The translations under genes were made by a program, and so were the position numbers. A stretch of DNA of 64,000 bases from Tetradesmus obliquus (Eukaryota; Chlorophyta; Chlorophyceae; Sphaeropleales; Scenedesmaceae). Location of the stretch: contig CP126196.1 of NCBI GenBank assembly GCA_030272155.1, positions 1,612,001 through 1,676,000 of the forward strand. Direction: 5' to 3'. The notes beneath the pieces were generated by a model that saw nothing but the letters and a program-made list of their open reading frames with translations, was not told where the DNA came from and did not search any database. Positions 9,993 to 22,861 of this stretch are shown piece after piece. Within the stretch, counting starts at the first letter, position 1; each line of letters opens with the position of its first letter.

Positions 9993-11359
9993 CTAATGAC
10001 GACCTACTGGAGGTCTTGCCAAACCCAGCGTGAACACCACACCATCATTAGTACCAGCAGCACCTGATTGAGAGCCGATTTCAGTGCCCACAGGACCACT
10101 GTCTGCTCCAGCTGCCATCTCCTTGCCATGGAAGTATCCTAACAACCCCTGCTCCTGGTACAGGTGCTGGTACATGGCATATGCCTTGTGAGCATCTGTT
10201 GCTGTTGGCTGCGGCAGCCGCAAGGCCAGCGCCTGCACGCCTTGAAGCGCCTGCTGAGCATTTGTCAGGTATAAGCTGTTCATAACGTCCAACACGCTGC
10301 TTCTGCTGCCGCCGCCGCTGCTGCTGCTGCTGCTGCTGCCAAGGTCGAGGTACAACAGCGTGATACTGCAAGCATACCGCATGACACAACAGCTGTTGAG
10401 TGACGAGAGGTGTTGCAACGTGGCGTGTCTGGTTGTAATTCGACGCATGCATTCACACCAGGCAGTGATGCACTTCTGCCTAGAGACAGGTAGATCTCAA
10501 GCGCAACAGCTCGCACACTCGAGCAATCGCAGCATAAGGACATGACATCCAGGGCTGCAGCTCATGACAGCATCCACACAGATCAAAGCAGCAGCGCATA
10601 CCCTCTCATCTCCATGCACAAACACGCTGGCTACTCCACCAAAATGTACATAATGGCAGCTAACAAGCGAAGTGATAACAATACAAGCTTCTTACGGCTT
10701 GTCAGCGTGCCCCAGCTGCTGCCGCAGGCTCTGCAGGGTGTGCACAGGCGGCTCTGCGAAGGGGTCTTGCAGCGCACCCAACACGTAGCAGTGCGTGGTG
10801 ATGTTGGGATGGCCCTTCCACCCCTGCTGCGGCTGCTCTCTGCTACCATCTTGCTGCTGCTGCTGCTGCTCTTTTGAAAGCGCCAAGTCAAGGGGCTGGT
10901 GGCTGATCAGGTGCACGTGACACCCTGCGGCTGCCAGCTGAAGCTCCGGCCTGAACAGAGCCGCCACATCCACATTAAAACCTAACGTATTGCTGCTGCT
11001 GCTGCTGCGGTGGCTGTTGTCAGAAGCCAATACTGCCCGCTGCCGCTGCCGCTGCCGCTGACCCTGGCCCAAGCCAGCCGGCTGCGCCTGCCGTATCGAG
11101 TACACCAGGCACTTGCCAGCAGCAGCATCTGTAGTCACACTCTCCCAGCACACCGGCACAGCTGCTGCTGCCGCTGCTGCTGCTGCTGCAAAGCCCTTTC
11201 CCTCCTGTATCTGATGCGGCTGCTGATGTGCACGCACTGTAGCGGCACCACCACTGCTGGCTGCTATGTCACTAGCGGCACTAGCAGCACTGCCGCTGCC
11301 ATTGCTGCTGCTGCCACTGCTGCTGCTGCTGCTGTCACTGCTACTGCGATCAATTCGCG

Positions 11360-11412
<53 letters not shown>

Positions 11413-12683
11413 GGGCTGACCAGCAGGCGCAGCTGCTGGCAGGGCTGCTCCACAAAGCTGCTGCTGTTGCTCAGGAAGTGCAGCACCCCAGTCAGGCCCT
11501 GCAACAGCACCGGTAACAGACATGTTACATGTTGCACCGTACAGTGATAGGACGTGGCCAGGATGGTGATTCAGCACAGCTGCTGTTCAGTCAAGTTGCC
11601 CAGTACTCAAGGGCGGCCCAGCTGCAGCAACATTCACAGCAGCACTGCACACTGTGCATGGAATGCAATTGCCGCAAGACAGCAGTACATGCAGTGAGGT
11701 GTGTGCGTGTACTTCAGGCTGGAAATTAGAAGCTGTGATTGAATCCCTGTGCATTTAAACCCTCATGCACTCTGCCGCACCTCGCGCCTCAGGTTAAGGC
11801 TCTTGGAGCCGTCCAGACCCAACCAGCTGCCACTGAAGTGGTGCACGCCAGCCACAGCCGCTACAGCTAGCATCAGCGGCGTCTGCACAGCCTCAACTAC
11901 AGGCAGCGAGGCGTTTGCTTCAACATGTGTGGCGTTTGCTGCTGCTGCCGCTGCTGCTTCGTGTTTTCCAGTAGCGCGTAGCAGCGGCTTGTCGCGCGCC
12001 ACACGCACCTGCAGCGGCACGCAAAGAGCAAGAGGCGCGCCAGGTGGGAGAGCTGCGTGCAGTGTCGTGTATGCATACAGTATGCGGCAGCAGCACGATC
12101 AACCCCTGGCACTTGCGGTGTCGAAGGTCTGCCTACCTGGATGATTGACTTCGGTGATGTGGCAGCAGCGCAATTGCACGTTGGACAACCAGGCATGTGC
12201 AGCGCATGCAGAGCGATGCAGCGCAGCATAGTAATGGTATAGGTTGTGTAGCACATGCCACACAAAGAGCAGCTCCAATCTTGCAAGAGCAGCATGACAG
12301 CAGTACCAACAGTGCGGCAAATGTAGCACATGCAGCGCAGCGCAGCACAGCAGCACGGCATGTAGCCACAGGCAGGTGATGTGCAGCCAGACACTCACTG
12401 AGCAGCCCCAGTCGTTCCATGCACAGGGCGTGAACCACTGCCGCGGCCCGTACACCACCAGGCTGCTGCTGCTGCTGCTGCTGCTGCCAGGCAGCGTGTA
12501 GAGCCCAGGGAGGTCCCCTTTGCTGTTGCCTGTCACCTCCTGTGCGGCAAAAGGACAGCACAGCACAGTGCAGCACAGCGCAGCACAGTGTGAGGCTCCT
12601 TAACCCGGCAAAAACTTGACCCTGCAGTGGGCTGTGTTCTTTGATTTGCCTCTAGCTGCCTGGTGTGGTTCAAGAAACAGCGC

Positions 12684-12740
<57 letters not shown>

Positions 12741-13071
12741 AGCTCTGCAGCCCAAGCACCCTTTGAGTTGCCGTAGAACGGGTCTGGCTACACCTCAGTC
12801 AACTCTGAATGCCCGCACACACATTTACTGCCTCAGCCCTCAGGCTCAGTGCCAGGACCTACATGCAACTATCCTCTCTGGATGCTTCAGCACTTACCCT
12901 GACGATGTCTGTCAGCAGGTGCGGCCCTGTGGTCTTGAGGGGCCACATGTCCCTGCCTGCTGCTGCTGCTGCCACGCGTGCCTGTATGGCGCGGCCAAAG
13001 CGCAGCCACAGCTCGTGGCCTGGCACGCTGGCCATCTGCGCGTTGTTGACGGTGTGGCCCTCCTGCAGCAT

Positions 13072-13126
<55 letters not shown>

Positions 13127-14254
13127 GGATATGTGACAGTAGCAACAGCAGTGCCATCACAGGAGACACCAGTGTCAACAGGGATCACTGGAAATTGGTC
13201 AGCATACAGTCTGCCAGACACACACACTGCAAGAGCACAAGGAAAACACATGTTCAACGACTGTTAGCACCCCCCAGCACAGCCCTGATAACAACAACTT
13301 GTTATAGTTGAACTACTAACAACACCTGCCAATAGTGTTCACTTCCGTCTGCAGCCTCAGCTGCTGCCCCGCCAGCCAGGGCTATATGCTGCCGCTACTA
13401 AACATCAAGAATGCATGATGCTGGATCACTAGATCATGTTCCAGGTACGCCAGTTTCCTCCGGTTGCAGCACCAGCTGTGCCCAGGATCAACACAGGCCA
13501 GCCAGGACGCCAAGCTGCTGCTGCCACTGCTGCTGAAACCAACAACTATGAAGCTGTTTACCTCGGCCTGCAGCACCAGCGCCGCCCCTGCCAGCCAGGG
13601 CTCCATGCTGCTGCTAATAAGACATCACAAACAGCTAGAACAGTAAAAACAAATGATGCTTACCTCGGCCTGCAGCACCAGCTGCGCCCCCTGCCAGCCA
13701 GGGCTCCCATGCTGCTGCTACTAAACGTCAACAACACCGCTGTATGATAACGGTGTAGCAGTCCGTCTAACGCTTGTTCAATGTACAACAATCACCTCGG
13801 CCTGCAGTACAACCTGTGCCCCGGCCAGCCAGGGCTCCATGCTGCTGCTGACATAACAACCGAAGCAGCTGCAACAGTACCATATAGGACGCTCACCTCC
13901 GCCTGCAACACCAGCTGCGCCCCAGCCAGCCAGGGCTCCATGCTGCTGCTGCTACCACCACCAACAACATCACTGTCTGATGACAGCGCAGCAGTTCAGC
14001 ATAACATTGTTTGATGTACAGCAGTTACCTCTGCCTGCAGTACAACTTGTGCCCCCACCAGCCAGGGCTCCATGCTGCTGCCTGCATGACAACAGCAGGT
14101 GCTGAAACAACTCATACAAAGGAGCCTCACCTCAGCCTGCAGCACCAGCTGTCCCCCCGCCAGCCAGGGCTCCATGCTGCCGAAGCACTCACTGTCCAGG
14201 TCCAGGTACACCCCACCAGCAGCATGCAGGATGAAGGGACGGATGGCGTCTGGG

Positions 14255-14287
<33 letters not shown>

Positions 14288-15207
14288 GCAGCAGCAGCAG
14301 CGGTGGTGGTGTCAGCAAGTAGATGCATCCAGGACAGTCTTTCTCCTGCTGCACGTGCCAGCTCCTTGCATCTCGTTGCTCCACAGCAGCAAGTGTCAGC
14401 ACCAAATCAAGGAGACACAGTACAGCTGCCTACTGAAACACTGCGAAAAGCAACCCAACCAGCAAGAGCCAAGACGCCGCACCTGATTTGAGCACTGTGC
14501 TGTTGCCCAGGGCCTGCCAGGTGGGCAGGAACCAGCTGTAGCGCTGAGTCAGCAGCGCCTCACATGCAGCAGCATCCCACAGCACGTAGCGCCAGCCAGG
14601 GTGGTGCGTCTGCAAGGATACACAATGCACAAGAAGCAGCCCATTACAAGTGAATAGCAGCAGAGGCGGATGGTAAGAGGCCAGTAGCGTGTGCTTGTTG
14701 GACTGGAGTGTTGAATGGAGTGTTGATGCAGCTGCATCCTGCAGGAAGCAGGTGCAGTATGCCTTGCTGGGGCTCTGACACCTGCCCAGTACAATCGGTA
14801 TCAGGTAACACTTTCAGTTGCAAGCAATGGAGATGCTTCGTGCTGTGCCGCTGCGGCAGCTGCCGCTGCTGACTAGCTACATGCACAACAGTCGACACGG
14901 GTGTTTGGCTTTGGCAGCTGCTTGGGCAAGCAGACAGCACTGGATTGAGCTGCTGGCATGCTTATGTGTTGTTCAAACAGTACCGATCATCAGTCACAAC
15001 CATACAAGTAGGGTAGGTTGGGCAACTGACTGTGCAATAGGAATATATCATGGCCAACACGCAGGCTGCTTGCGCACCTTGCAGGACAGCCACCACTCTT
15101 TCCTGAAGTGTGACAGCGGCTGCATGGCATCAGCCAGCAGCTGCCCCGGCCCTGCCAGGTAGTTCTGGTGCAGTATGCGGGGGATGGACTGGTGCCCTGC
15201 CCGAACA

Positions 15208-15246
<39 letters not shown>

Positions 15247-15304
15247 TGCTGCAGGCCTCCCCAGTCATCCTGCGGCTGCTGCTGCCGCCCCTGACCATCC
15301 TGCA

Positions 15305-15342
<38 letters not shown>

Positions 15343-15351
15343 CCCCAACCA

Positions 15352-15388
<37 letters not shown>

Positions 15389-15920
15389 AGTGCTTCATTG
15401 CAGCCTGGTCTTGCAGTCCTGACCGGCCTGGCAGCAGATGCTGCCTACCGACAGTGGAGCTGTCGGCTGCTGCAGTTCCTGCAAGCACACACGCATGCAC
15501 AAATATCTGCACCAGTGCGGCACAGTCCCTGTGGCAGCCAGCACCTGCGCCTGCTGAATTGCATGCACTTAGAATTGAAGCGAAGGTGGGCAGGCACACA
15601 GCTACAGCAGGCAGCATGCGGTGCGGTCGGCTAACGCTGGTTTTATGCGAAGTCAAGAGCAGGCTCATAATACAGTGCATGCTGTTGGATGCAGCATAGC
15701 CACAGCACTGCCACAGCAAAGCAGCATGTGGGATCAGGGACTCCCTACCTGGCAGCAACCCTTGCAACTGGCCGGGGCCTCTCAAGGTGGCTTTTACTCC
15801 GTTGATGTGCACGTGCTGGTTTGTATACTGTGTACTGCTCAACATAGTTATCCCAACAAATAGCACCAGCCCTAGCCCTGCTGCACCCAGCGCAGCAGGC
15901 ATCCTGTGCCGATTTCCCAT
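9993..15920 (-). CDS. GT32-like glycosyltransferase fused to a methyltransferase-like domain
   Basis: Predicted 842-residue type II membrane protein. Exons: 15920-15749, 15478-15078, 14609-14483, 14249-14131, 13062-12898, 12539-12399, 12008-11781, 11498-10696, 10365-9993; all phases agree. A signal anchor lies at residues 8-27, followed by a poly-Gln stem. The OCH1/SUR1-type GT32 core follows: IPRILHQNYLAGPG (156 on), WRYVLW (197-202), FILHAAGGVYLDLD with the nucleotide-sugar/metal-binding DxD at 250-252, and VHHFSGSW (430-437). A Golgi sugar transfer role is inferred. Past residue 452 the chain resembles Methyltransf_22/METTL24-type domains (KCLVYSI, AGCHVHLISH, VHTLQSLRQQLGH, ITLLYLDLGSS), with weakened cofactor motifs. 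Alternative: translation stops at 11763 if the GAG/gtgcgg donor is not used, giving 456 residues. Confidence 0.85.
11361..11411. repeat. (CTG)17 microsatellite, coding poly-Gln
   Basis: Uninterrupted CTG on the plus strand, read as CAG in the minus-strand gene, where it encodes a glutamine run in exon 8 of the glycosyltransferase fusion. Confidence 0.9.
12685..12738. repeat. Intronic CAG repeat
   Basis: CAG run interrupted by one CAA, in the intron between exons 5 and 6 of the minus-strand glycosyltransferase. In the sense direction it is a CTG run. Confidence 0.9.
13072..13125. repeat. (CAG)18 abutting a 3' splice site
   Basis: Eighteen CAG units on the plus strand. On the sense (minus) strand this CTG run ends a few bases before the exon-5 acceptor of the glycosyltransferase, so it occupies the pyrimidine-tract position. 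Confidence 0.9.
13373..14172. repeat. Eight copies of glycosyltransferase exon-4 end, alternating spacing
   Basis: The segment CAGCCAGGGCTC, minus-strand EPWLAG at the 3' end of exon 4, recurs at 13373, 13499 (diverged), 13592, 13695, 13826, 13927, 14059 and 14161. Spacing is 126, 93, 103, 131, 101, 132 and 102 bp, an alternation of about 130 and 100. Most copies also retain LVLQAE and a usable GTGAGG-like donor. Only the 14161 copy is attached to the rest of exon 4. Confidence 0.9.
15211..15384. repeat. CTG-rich coding tract, poly-Gln stem
   Basis: Several CTG runs broken by short TCC-containing spacers. On the minus strand they encode glutamine blocks separated by DGWGEQQ- and DGQGRQQ-like linkers in exon 2 of the glycosyltransferase, between the membrane anchor and the catalytic core. 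Confidence 0.85.
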
Positions 15921-16147
15921 GCCGGGTATTGTTGAATGGTCTTATACTGGCCGTCATACATATACTCATATGCAAAGATTCCGCATGACGCAGAAGACGG
16001 TGAGCGGTTCACTACGTTCTCGCGGGAAGGTGTCACTGGCAAGCGAGGAAGAAGCCGCAAAAAACACAGAACAAGCAACTACAAGTCGAAAAACAGATCA
16101 AAATCAGGAAGGCGCCGATGCCAATCTGTGTTAGGCGCTGAATGATG

Positions 16148-16152
16148 TTACA
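16148..16152 (-). terminator. TGTAA poly(A) signal of the SR/DCD gene
   Basis: Minus-strand TGTAA, the usual green-algal polyadenylation signal, about 146 bases after the stop codon at 16298. Confidence 0.5.
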
Positions 16153-16297
16153 TTGGACGCGCGTCCGACGGGTGCAGGACTCGCACCGGCAACTTCAAAG
16201 ACGCAGCAACTCGCCAGCGTGCTTTGCAGACCCAATAAAAACTCAAAAATCAATTCACCAACACTCAAAACGCCGGTGGTGTGGGTGCACCGATCTG

Positions 16298-16364
16298 CTA
16301 CTGCTGCTCCAGGGCACCTGCCGCAGCTGCAGCGTCAGCATCAGCTGCTGCACCTCCCTCAACC

Positions 16365-16396
<32 letters not shown>

Positions 16397-16441
16397 AAGC
16401 GTTGCTTGTCCATCTCCCTGCCCAGCTGCCACAGCACCATC

Positions 16442-16475
<34 letters not shown>

Positions 16476-17685
16476 TCTGCTGCCCCAGCAGCTGCTGCTG
16501 CTGCTGCCGCCTGTGCCTGCAGCTTCTGCAGCTTGGCTGCAAACGCGTCCCACACATTGAGGCAGGCCTTGCCCCCGACCTGCACTTTATAAGTGCGAGT
16601 GGAGCGGCCCCTGAAATCCTTCTGCACGATGAGCAGCGGATCCACTTCTGCTTCTGACAGTGTGACAGGGAAGTGGTAGATGGGCTGCACCCGCAGCTGC
16701 ATCAGGAACAAGACAGCACGAACAAGCGCATGCTGAGTTGAGTCAAAGGGGATGCGCTGTACACCTGGCTGCAACTGCAGCTGCAGGCCCGAGCACGCAG
16801 TGCACACCTCATGCCGAGCCAGCGTAGACAGCGCAAAAAACGAATCGCCGGCTGCAACCGCAGACATCAGTTGGGCACAAGCTCACTCGAGTGGTGGCTG
16901 TGCAAAGAAAACTGCGGCAAGGCCATGTGCTGCAGCAGCTGCCTCACCTGCGAGCGCCCGTCCGCGCCGCCGCCCAGCAGCTGAGCGGCAAAATTGCGAT
17001 CACCACAAACACATCACACCAGAGGCAACTGCAGCAGCAGTGCAGCCTAGCTGCAGCCGTCCTCTCTCACCTGTGAGCGCCCATCCGCGCCGCCGCCCGG
17101 CAGGCTGGCCTCTGGCAGCGCCTTGGCTGCTGCGTCAGGCCTGAACACGCCGTGCAGCTCCAGGCGCTGCCGGTCCCACAGGAACAGCAGCGCCTTCTCC
17201 CTGCACACATCCAATGAGGCCAAACGATGGTGAGTCAGCTGAATGATGCGACAGAAACTGCAGCTGCAGCCGCTGCCGGTCCCACAGGAAACAGCAGCGC
17301 CTCCCTGCAGTTGAGGCAGCAAGCAGTGCTGCAATGTGGTGGTGAGTGAGGTCAGCATGTGTGCAGCAGTGAGGAAGTGATGTGACGCAGCGATGAGCAT
17401 ACAAAGCCGTGCAGCAGTTGCTGCAAGCAACCAGGCACGCATCAAGCACCCCGCAGGAAAGCACCAGCAGCAGTGACAGCAAAGCCTCCCACGCACCTCT
17501 CCTCCCTGATCTCAAAGCGCATCATCTTCGATGCGCGTCACAAAGCACAGCTTGGCAATACACTCCGCCGCAAGCGCAGCAGCTGCCACACAATTGCGGC
17601 CCGCTGACAGCGGCAGGTGATACGTCTAAAAGCCGGGCAGCTGTTGTTGCAAACAACAATCAGGCACGCATGAAAGGCCCAGGAG

Positions 17686-17719
<34 letters not shown>

Positions 17720-17933
17720 AACACGCCTGCTACGCACCTCTCCTCCCTGCTCTCAAAGCGCACATCATCTTCGATGCGCGTCACAAAGCACAGCTTGGCA
17801 ATGCACTCCGCCGCAAGCGCAGCATCAACCACGTTGATGCAGCGCCCGCTGACTGAGCGGCAGGTGATGAGTCTAGAAGCCGCGCAGCCGTTGGTTGCAA
17901 ACAACAATCAGGCACACATAAAAGGCCCAGGAG

Positions 17934-17965
<32 letters not shown>

Positions 17966-18614
17966 AGACGCCTCCCACGCACCTCTCCTCCCTGCTCTCA
18001 AAGCGCACATCATCTTCGATGCGCGTCACAAAGCACAGCTTGGCAGTGCACTCCGCCGCAAGCGCAGCATCAACCACGTTGATGCAGCGCCCACTGACTG
18101 AGCGGCAAGCAGCCCCAGCACCAATGGTATTGTCGGGCCGCGGAGGCAGCGGCGGCGCAGCAGCGGCGGCAGCCAGCAGTACGGCACGGCTGGGCGGCTT
18201 TGGCGCTGCTGCTGCTGCTGCTGCGTCGCGGGTGCTGCCGCCGCCGCGTGAGCCTGTGCTGTAGCGGTCCGGCCTGTCCCTGCAGGAGTGCGATTGCAGG
18301 GGGAGGCATGCAGGTGATAGAAGCAACTTGGCAAATCACACGCAAATTAAAGAAAGGAGGCCAAGACAGACACGGCTGCTGTTATGTGGCAGCCAGCGCG
18401 TTCCGCCTCTTTTTTGAAAACACATCAAGAAAACACATCAGAAGGGCGTGCCGCAGCTTACCGGGTACCCCATGGGACATAATGTGCAGCTGCAGCTAAG
18501 GCAAGGGCCACCTTCTCCTCACCTGTCCCGCTCTCTGTCTCTGTCCCTGTCCCCCCGATCTGACCTGTCACTGTATCGCTCGCGCCCGCTGTCCCGCCTG
18601 CTGGCACGGTCCCT

Positions 18615-18673
<59 letters not shown>

Positions 18674-20395
18674 GGGCCAGAGGTGCAGTGGACACCAGTG
18701 CACGACAGCTGCACTGCAGCAGCAGAGCAGGGTAGGGTTGCCCAGATGCTGCAGTAGGCTGTGCACACCACCATGCCTCCACAGCTACACTGCCACTGCG
18801 CTGGCCTGCTGCAAGTGTGCCACAGTTATGCAGAAAAACACTAACATCACACGACACAAGGCACAGCACTTGTGGGACACTCCTAAACATCATCTGCACA
18901 TCTCACCGGCTGTCATAGTCCCTCCTGCCGCTTTACCTGTACTCTCTGCTGTCCCTGTCCCTCTCATAGTAAAAAAACATTAACATCACAACACAAGGCA
19001 CATCACTTCGAAGACACTCCAAAACATCATCTGCACATCTCACCGGCAGTCATAGTCCCTCCTGTCGCTTTCCCTGTACTCCCTGCTGTCCCTGTCCCTC
19101 TCATACTCCCTGTCCCTGTCCCTATCCCTGTCCCGCCTTTCACTGTCCGGGCGGCGGCCGCCGCTGGCAAACCTGCTGCCACTGCCGCCCCTGCCGTCCC
19201 GGTCTGCTGCTGCTGCTGCTGCTGGGCCCCTGCTGCGGCTCCTGCTGCGGCTACGGCTGCGCCTGGCACTGCGGCCGCCGCTGCCTCGGGTGTATCCGCC
19301 ACCCCGGCCACCCCTGCAGGACAATTGTAGACAAGCAAGTGGTTGTCAGCGAGGCAAAGTAGACACAAATTCAGGCAGTACGGGGTTAGCATCACATTTG
19401 GTGGAGACGCTGCCTCGGCTGTAGCCGCCACGGGCACCCCTGCAGGGTGATGAGGCATAGTGTACACAAAGCCAGGCAGTGCATAGCCAGGGATTGGTCT
19501 TCAGGGATGGTTGGAAGATTGTGCGCTCCTGTGCACAGGCAGGTGGTGTGCGCCTGATGGTGTTGCTGTGTTTTGTGTTGTTGTTGGTGGTGTTGATGCT
19601 GCTGGTGAAGCTGATGATGCGGGACAGTACACGTCTCAGCACACGGCCAGTAGCAGGAGTGGGGCCGCTGTGTGGTGATACGGCTGCTATGCACCCTGCC
19701 TCAACACCAGCACACCTGCTTCTGTCTCTGCATTGCATCAAGACTGAATACACGTACGACCACAGCATACACAACAAAACAGCAGGCATTATCATACAAC
19801 AGACACAAGGCTTGCAAAGCCGTACATGAAAAAACTGCAGACACAAGGCTTGCAAGGCAGCACACCTGCTGCTGCTTCTGCTCCTGCTCCTGGACCTGCT
19901 GCGTGACGCGTCTCTGTCCCGGCCCCGCTCCCAGTCCCGACCCCTGCCGCGCCTGTAATATGCAGCAGAGTAAACACAACTCAGCACAGCAGCACAGTAA
20001 GCACAAACCAGCACAGCAGCGGCTAACAATAGCACAGCATAGCATAAAACACACACAGAACCATCAAGACAGCGCTTGACAACACACATGACAGCAGCTG
20101 TAAGGCAGTCACAAAGCATCAGAGCTCTGCAACAGCGCAACTACTGCACACCTGCTATCGTATCTGCCATACTCTCTGTCTCTGTCTCTGCTGCGGTCCC
20201 TGCTGCGGCTGCGGCTCCTGTCCCTGCTACGGCTGCGGCTGTAGCGCCTGGATGATTCGGGCCTGCTACTGCTGTTGTAGCGCCTGCCTCGGTCACCGCC
20301 ATGGCTCCTGCTCCTGCTGCTGCGGCTCCTGCTGCTGCTGCGCTGCCTGCCCTGCCTGCCTGCTGCTGCAGCAGCCCCAGCAGAGCCACCACCAC

Positions 20396-20436
<41 letters not shown>

Positions 20437-20547
20437 GGAGTTTTACTCTGCTGCTTTGCTGCGTCCTCGCCTGCTGCTGCTGCTGCTTCCTGGCTGGCGC
20501 CAGCTGGTGACCTATCCAGCTGCTTCTTGGTTGTGGCTGCCCCTGCA

Positions 20548-20580
<33 letters not shown>

Positions 20581-20688
20581 GACTGAGCAGGAGATGGCTT
20601 TGCCCGCTTAGCGACTGGGCTGGATTGAGCGCTGCCCCCAGCTGCTGCCGCTGCACTGGCTGGCCGCTTCACACCTGCACTGCCTGGC

Positions 20689-20723
<35 letters not shown>

Positions 20724-21597
20724 GCCAGTGACAGGGCTCACAGGAGCTGAGCTGGCAGCTGTATTAGGCTTGCCAGCCGCCGCCGCTGCTGCTGCTGCTG
20801 CTGCTGGCGGTGCAGGCTTGCCTGCTGATTCACCCCGCTGCTGCTGCTGCTGCCGGTGGCGCCTGCTGTCTCCCTTGCTGCCTGCAGACTCACTGCTGCT
20901 CGTGTCTGAGTTGCTGCTGCTGGTGCCGCTGCTGCTGCTGCTGCCGGTGCCGCTGCTGCTGCTGCTGGTGCCGCTGCTGCTGCTACTGCTGGAAGATGAG
21001 CGCTTACGCTTGGCACTCTGCTGCCCTTCCCGCTGCTGCTGCTGAGGTGACTGCTGCTTGTCCTTTGCAACAGCAGCTGCTGCTGGTGCATCACTGGCTT
21101 TGCCAGCGACGGGAGGCGTCCCCGCTGCTTTTCCTGCTGCTGCTGCTGCTCCCTCCTTTGCAGCAGTAACAGTAGGTGGCTTGCGGGGCGCTACAGCAGC
21201 AGCAGATGGCTGCTTGGCTGCTGAGCTTGCGGGCTTCTGCTGCTGACTGCCTGCTGCTGCTGCTGCTGCTGCTGCTGGTGGTGGTGGTGGCCTGGCCTGG
21301 CCACTAGCTGAGCCTGGCCTGCTCCCTGTGGCTGCTGCTGGTGCTGCTGCCGTCTTAGGTTGTGCAGGTTTCTGCTGCTGACTGTCGGCTGTTGCTGGCC
21401 TGGCCTGGCCACTAGCTGAGCCCGGCCTGCTTCCTGCTGCTGAGGACGCCTTGGGTTCCGCAGGCTTCTGCTGCAGACTGTCAGCTGCTGCTGGCCTGCT
21501 TCCTGCTGCTGCTGCCGCCTTGGCTCGCGCAGACGGCTGCTGCTGATTGTCGGCTGCTGCTGGCTTGACTGCGCCACTAGCTGAGCCCGGCTTGCTC

Positions 21598-21636
<39 letters not shown>

Positions 21637-22827
21637 GCCTTGGGTTGCGCAGGCGTCTGCTGCTGACTGCCAGCTGCTGCTGGCTTGACTGCAGCACTTC
21701 CTGAGCCTGGCCTGCTCCCTGCTGCTGCTGCTGCTGCTGCTGCGGCCTTAGTCTGTGCAGCTTCCTGCTGCTGACTGTCAGCTGCTGCTGGCTTGACTGC
21801 AGCAGTTCCCGAGCATGGCCTGCTCCCTGCTGCTGCTGCCGCTTTGGGTTGTGCAGCAGCTGCATTTGGGCTTGCCTGCTTGGCTGCTGAGGCAGCAGGA
21901 GGCGCACTGCTGCCAGCCGCTGCTGCTGTGGCCGGGGCCCTTGTTGGCGCTGCTTTTGAGGATGTGCCTGCTGCAGCAGCAGACTGGGATGCAGCAGAGC
22001 CCTGCCCCACCGGTGGCTGCTTGGACTGCTGGCTAGCAGTTGCTGCTGCTGCAGCTGCAGCCGGATGCTGCGCAGCCTTGGTTGCTTGCTGCACAGCTGC
22101 TGCCTGCCTGCTGGCACCCTCTCCAGCCTCCTTGGCAGCAGCTGCTGCAGCAGCAGCTGTAGGCGTTGCAGTTCCCGCTGCTGCTGCTGCTGCTGCAGGT
22201 GCCATACCCCTGTTTGCCTTGCCAGCTGCCGCCGCACCTGCTGCTGCCTTAGCAGCTTGCTGCGCCTCATCAGGCTTCCTGGCTGTTGGTGTCCCACCTC
22301 TGCTGACGCTCGGCTGCTGCTTGCTGCCTGCTGCTGCTTCTGCTGCTGCCGCCTGTTGAGAGTTGGCCGTTGCGCGGCACCAGCCCGCAAACTTGGCATC
22401 CAGCTCTGCACCGGCACAATCACAACGCAGTCACAGCGGTGAGTTCGCGTCAGCGCAGCGCCATGTCATGCAGCTGTCATGTGACGCTGCACCAATGCCC
22501 ACAAGCAACAAGGTCGCAGTCTTTGTGCTGCTGCCGCATTCGCCAAAACACATGCAAGCGCAGGTGAACGTATCAGATATGGTGGGCATGCGGCGATGCA
22601 AGGGTGCAGTTATCCCTGGCCTCACCTGCCAAACTGCGGCCTGTGTTGGCCTTGAAGCAGGGTGCTGGCTTGCTCAGGTCCCAGGAGATCACGTCAAGGC
22701 CGGCACTGGCCCAGTGCAGCTTGCGCGGCGGCGCAGCAGCAACAGCAGTAGCGGCAGCAGCAGCAGGCGCCTTGCCTGCTGCTGCTGCAGGATCTGCAGG
22801 GGTGGAGCTTTGCTGCTTAGGTTGCAC

Positions 22828-22861
<34 letters not shown>

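Noticed and set aside
11763-11781. Stop at 11763 as the end of the GT32 gene
   Set aside because: Kept only as an alternative: two further in-phase exons without their own start codon and with methyltransferase-like motifs make read-through splicing more likely.
14990-15640. Plus-strand and alternative minus-strand open frames across the CTG tract
   Set aside because: Triplet repeats stay open in all frames; only the frame joining the membrane anchor to IPRILHQNYL is supported.
16145-16235. tRNA-like segment on the minus strand
   Set aside because: A T-arm-like GGTGCGAGTCCTGC and a D-arm-like stem can be drawn, but the anticodon stem does not pair and the acceptor stem has mismatches. At most a worn tRNA-derived remnant.
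16142-16657. 171-codon plus-strand frame
   Set aside because: Antisense to the last exon of the SR/DCD gene, composed mainly of Cys and Ser runs from CTG repeats.
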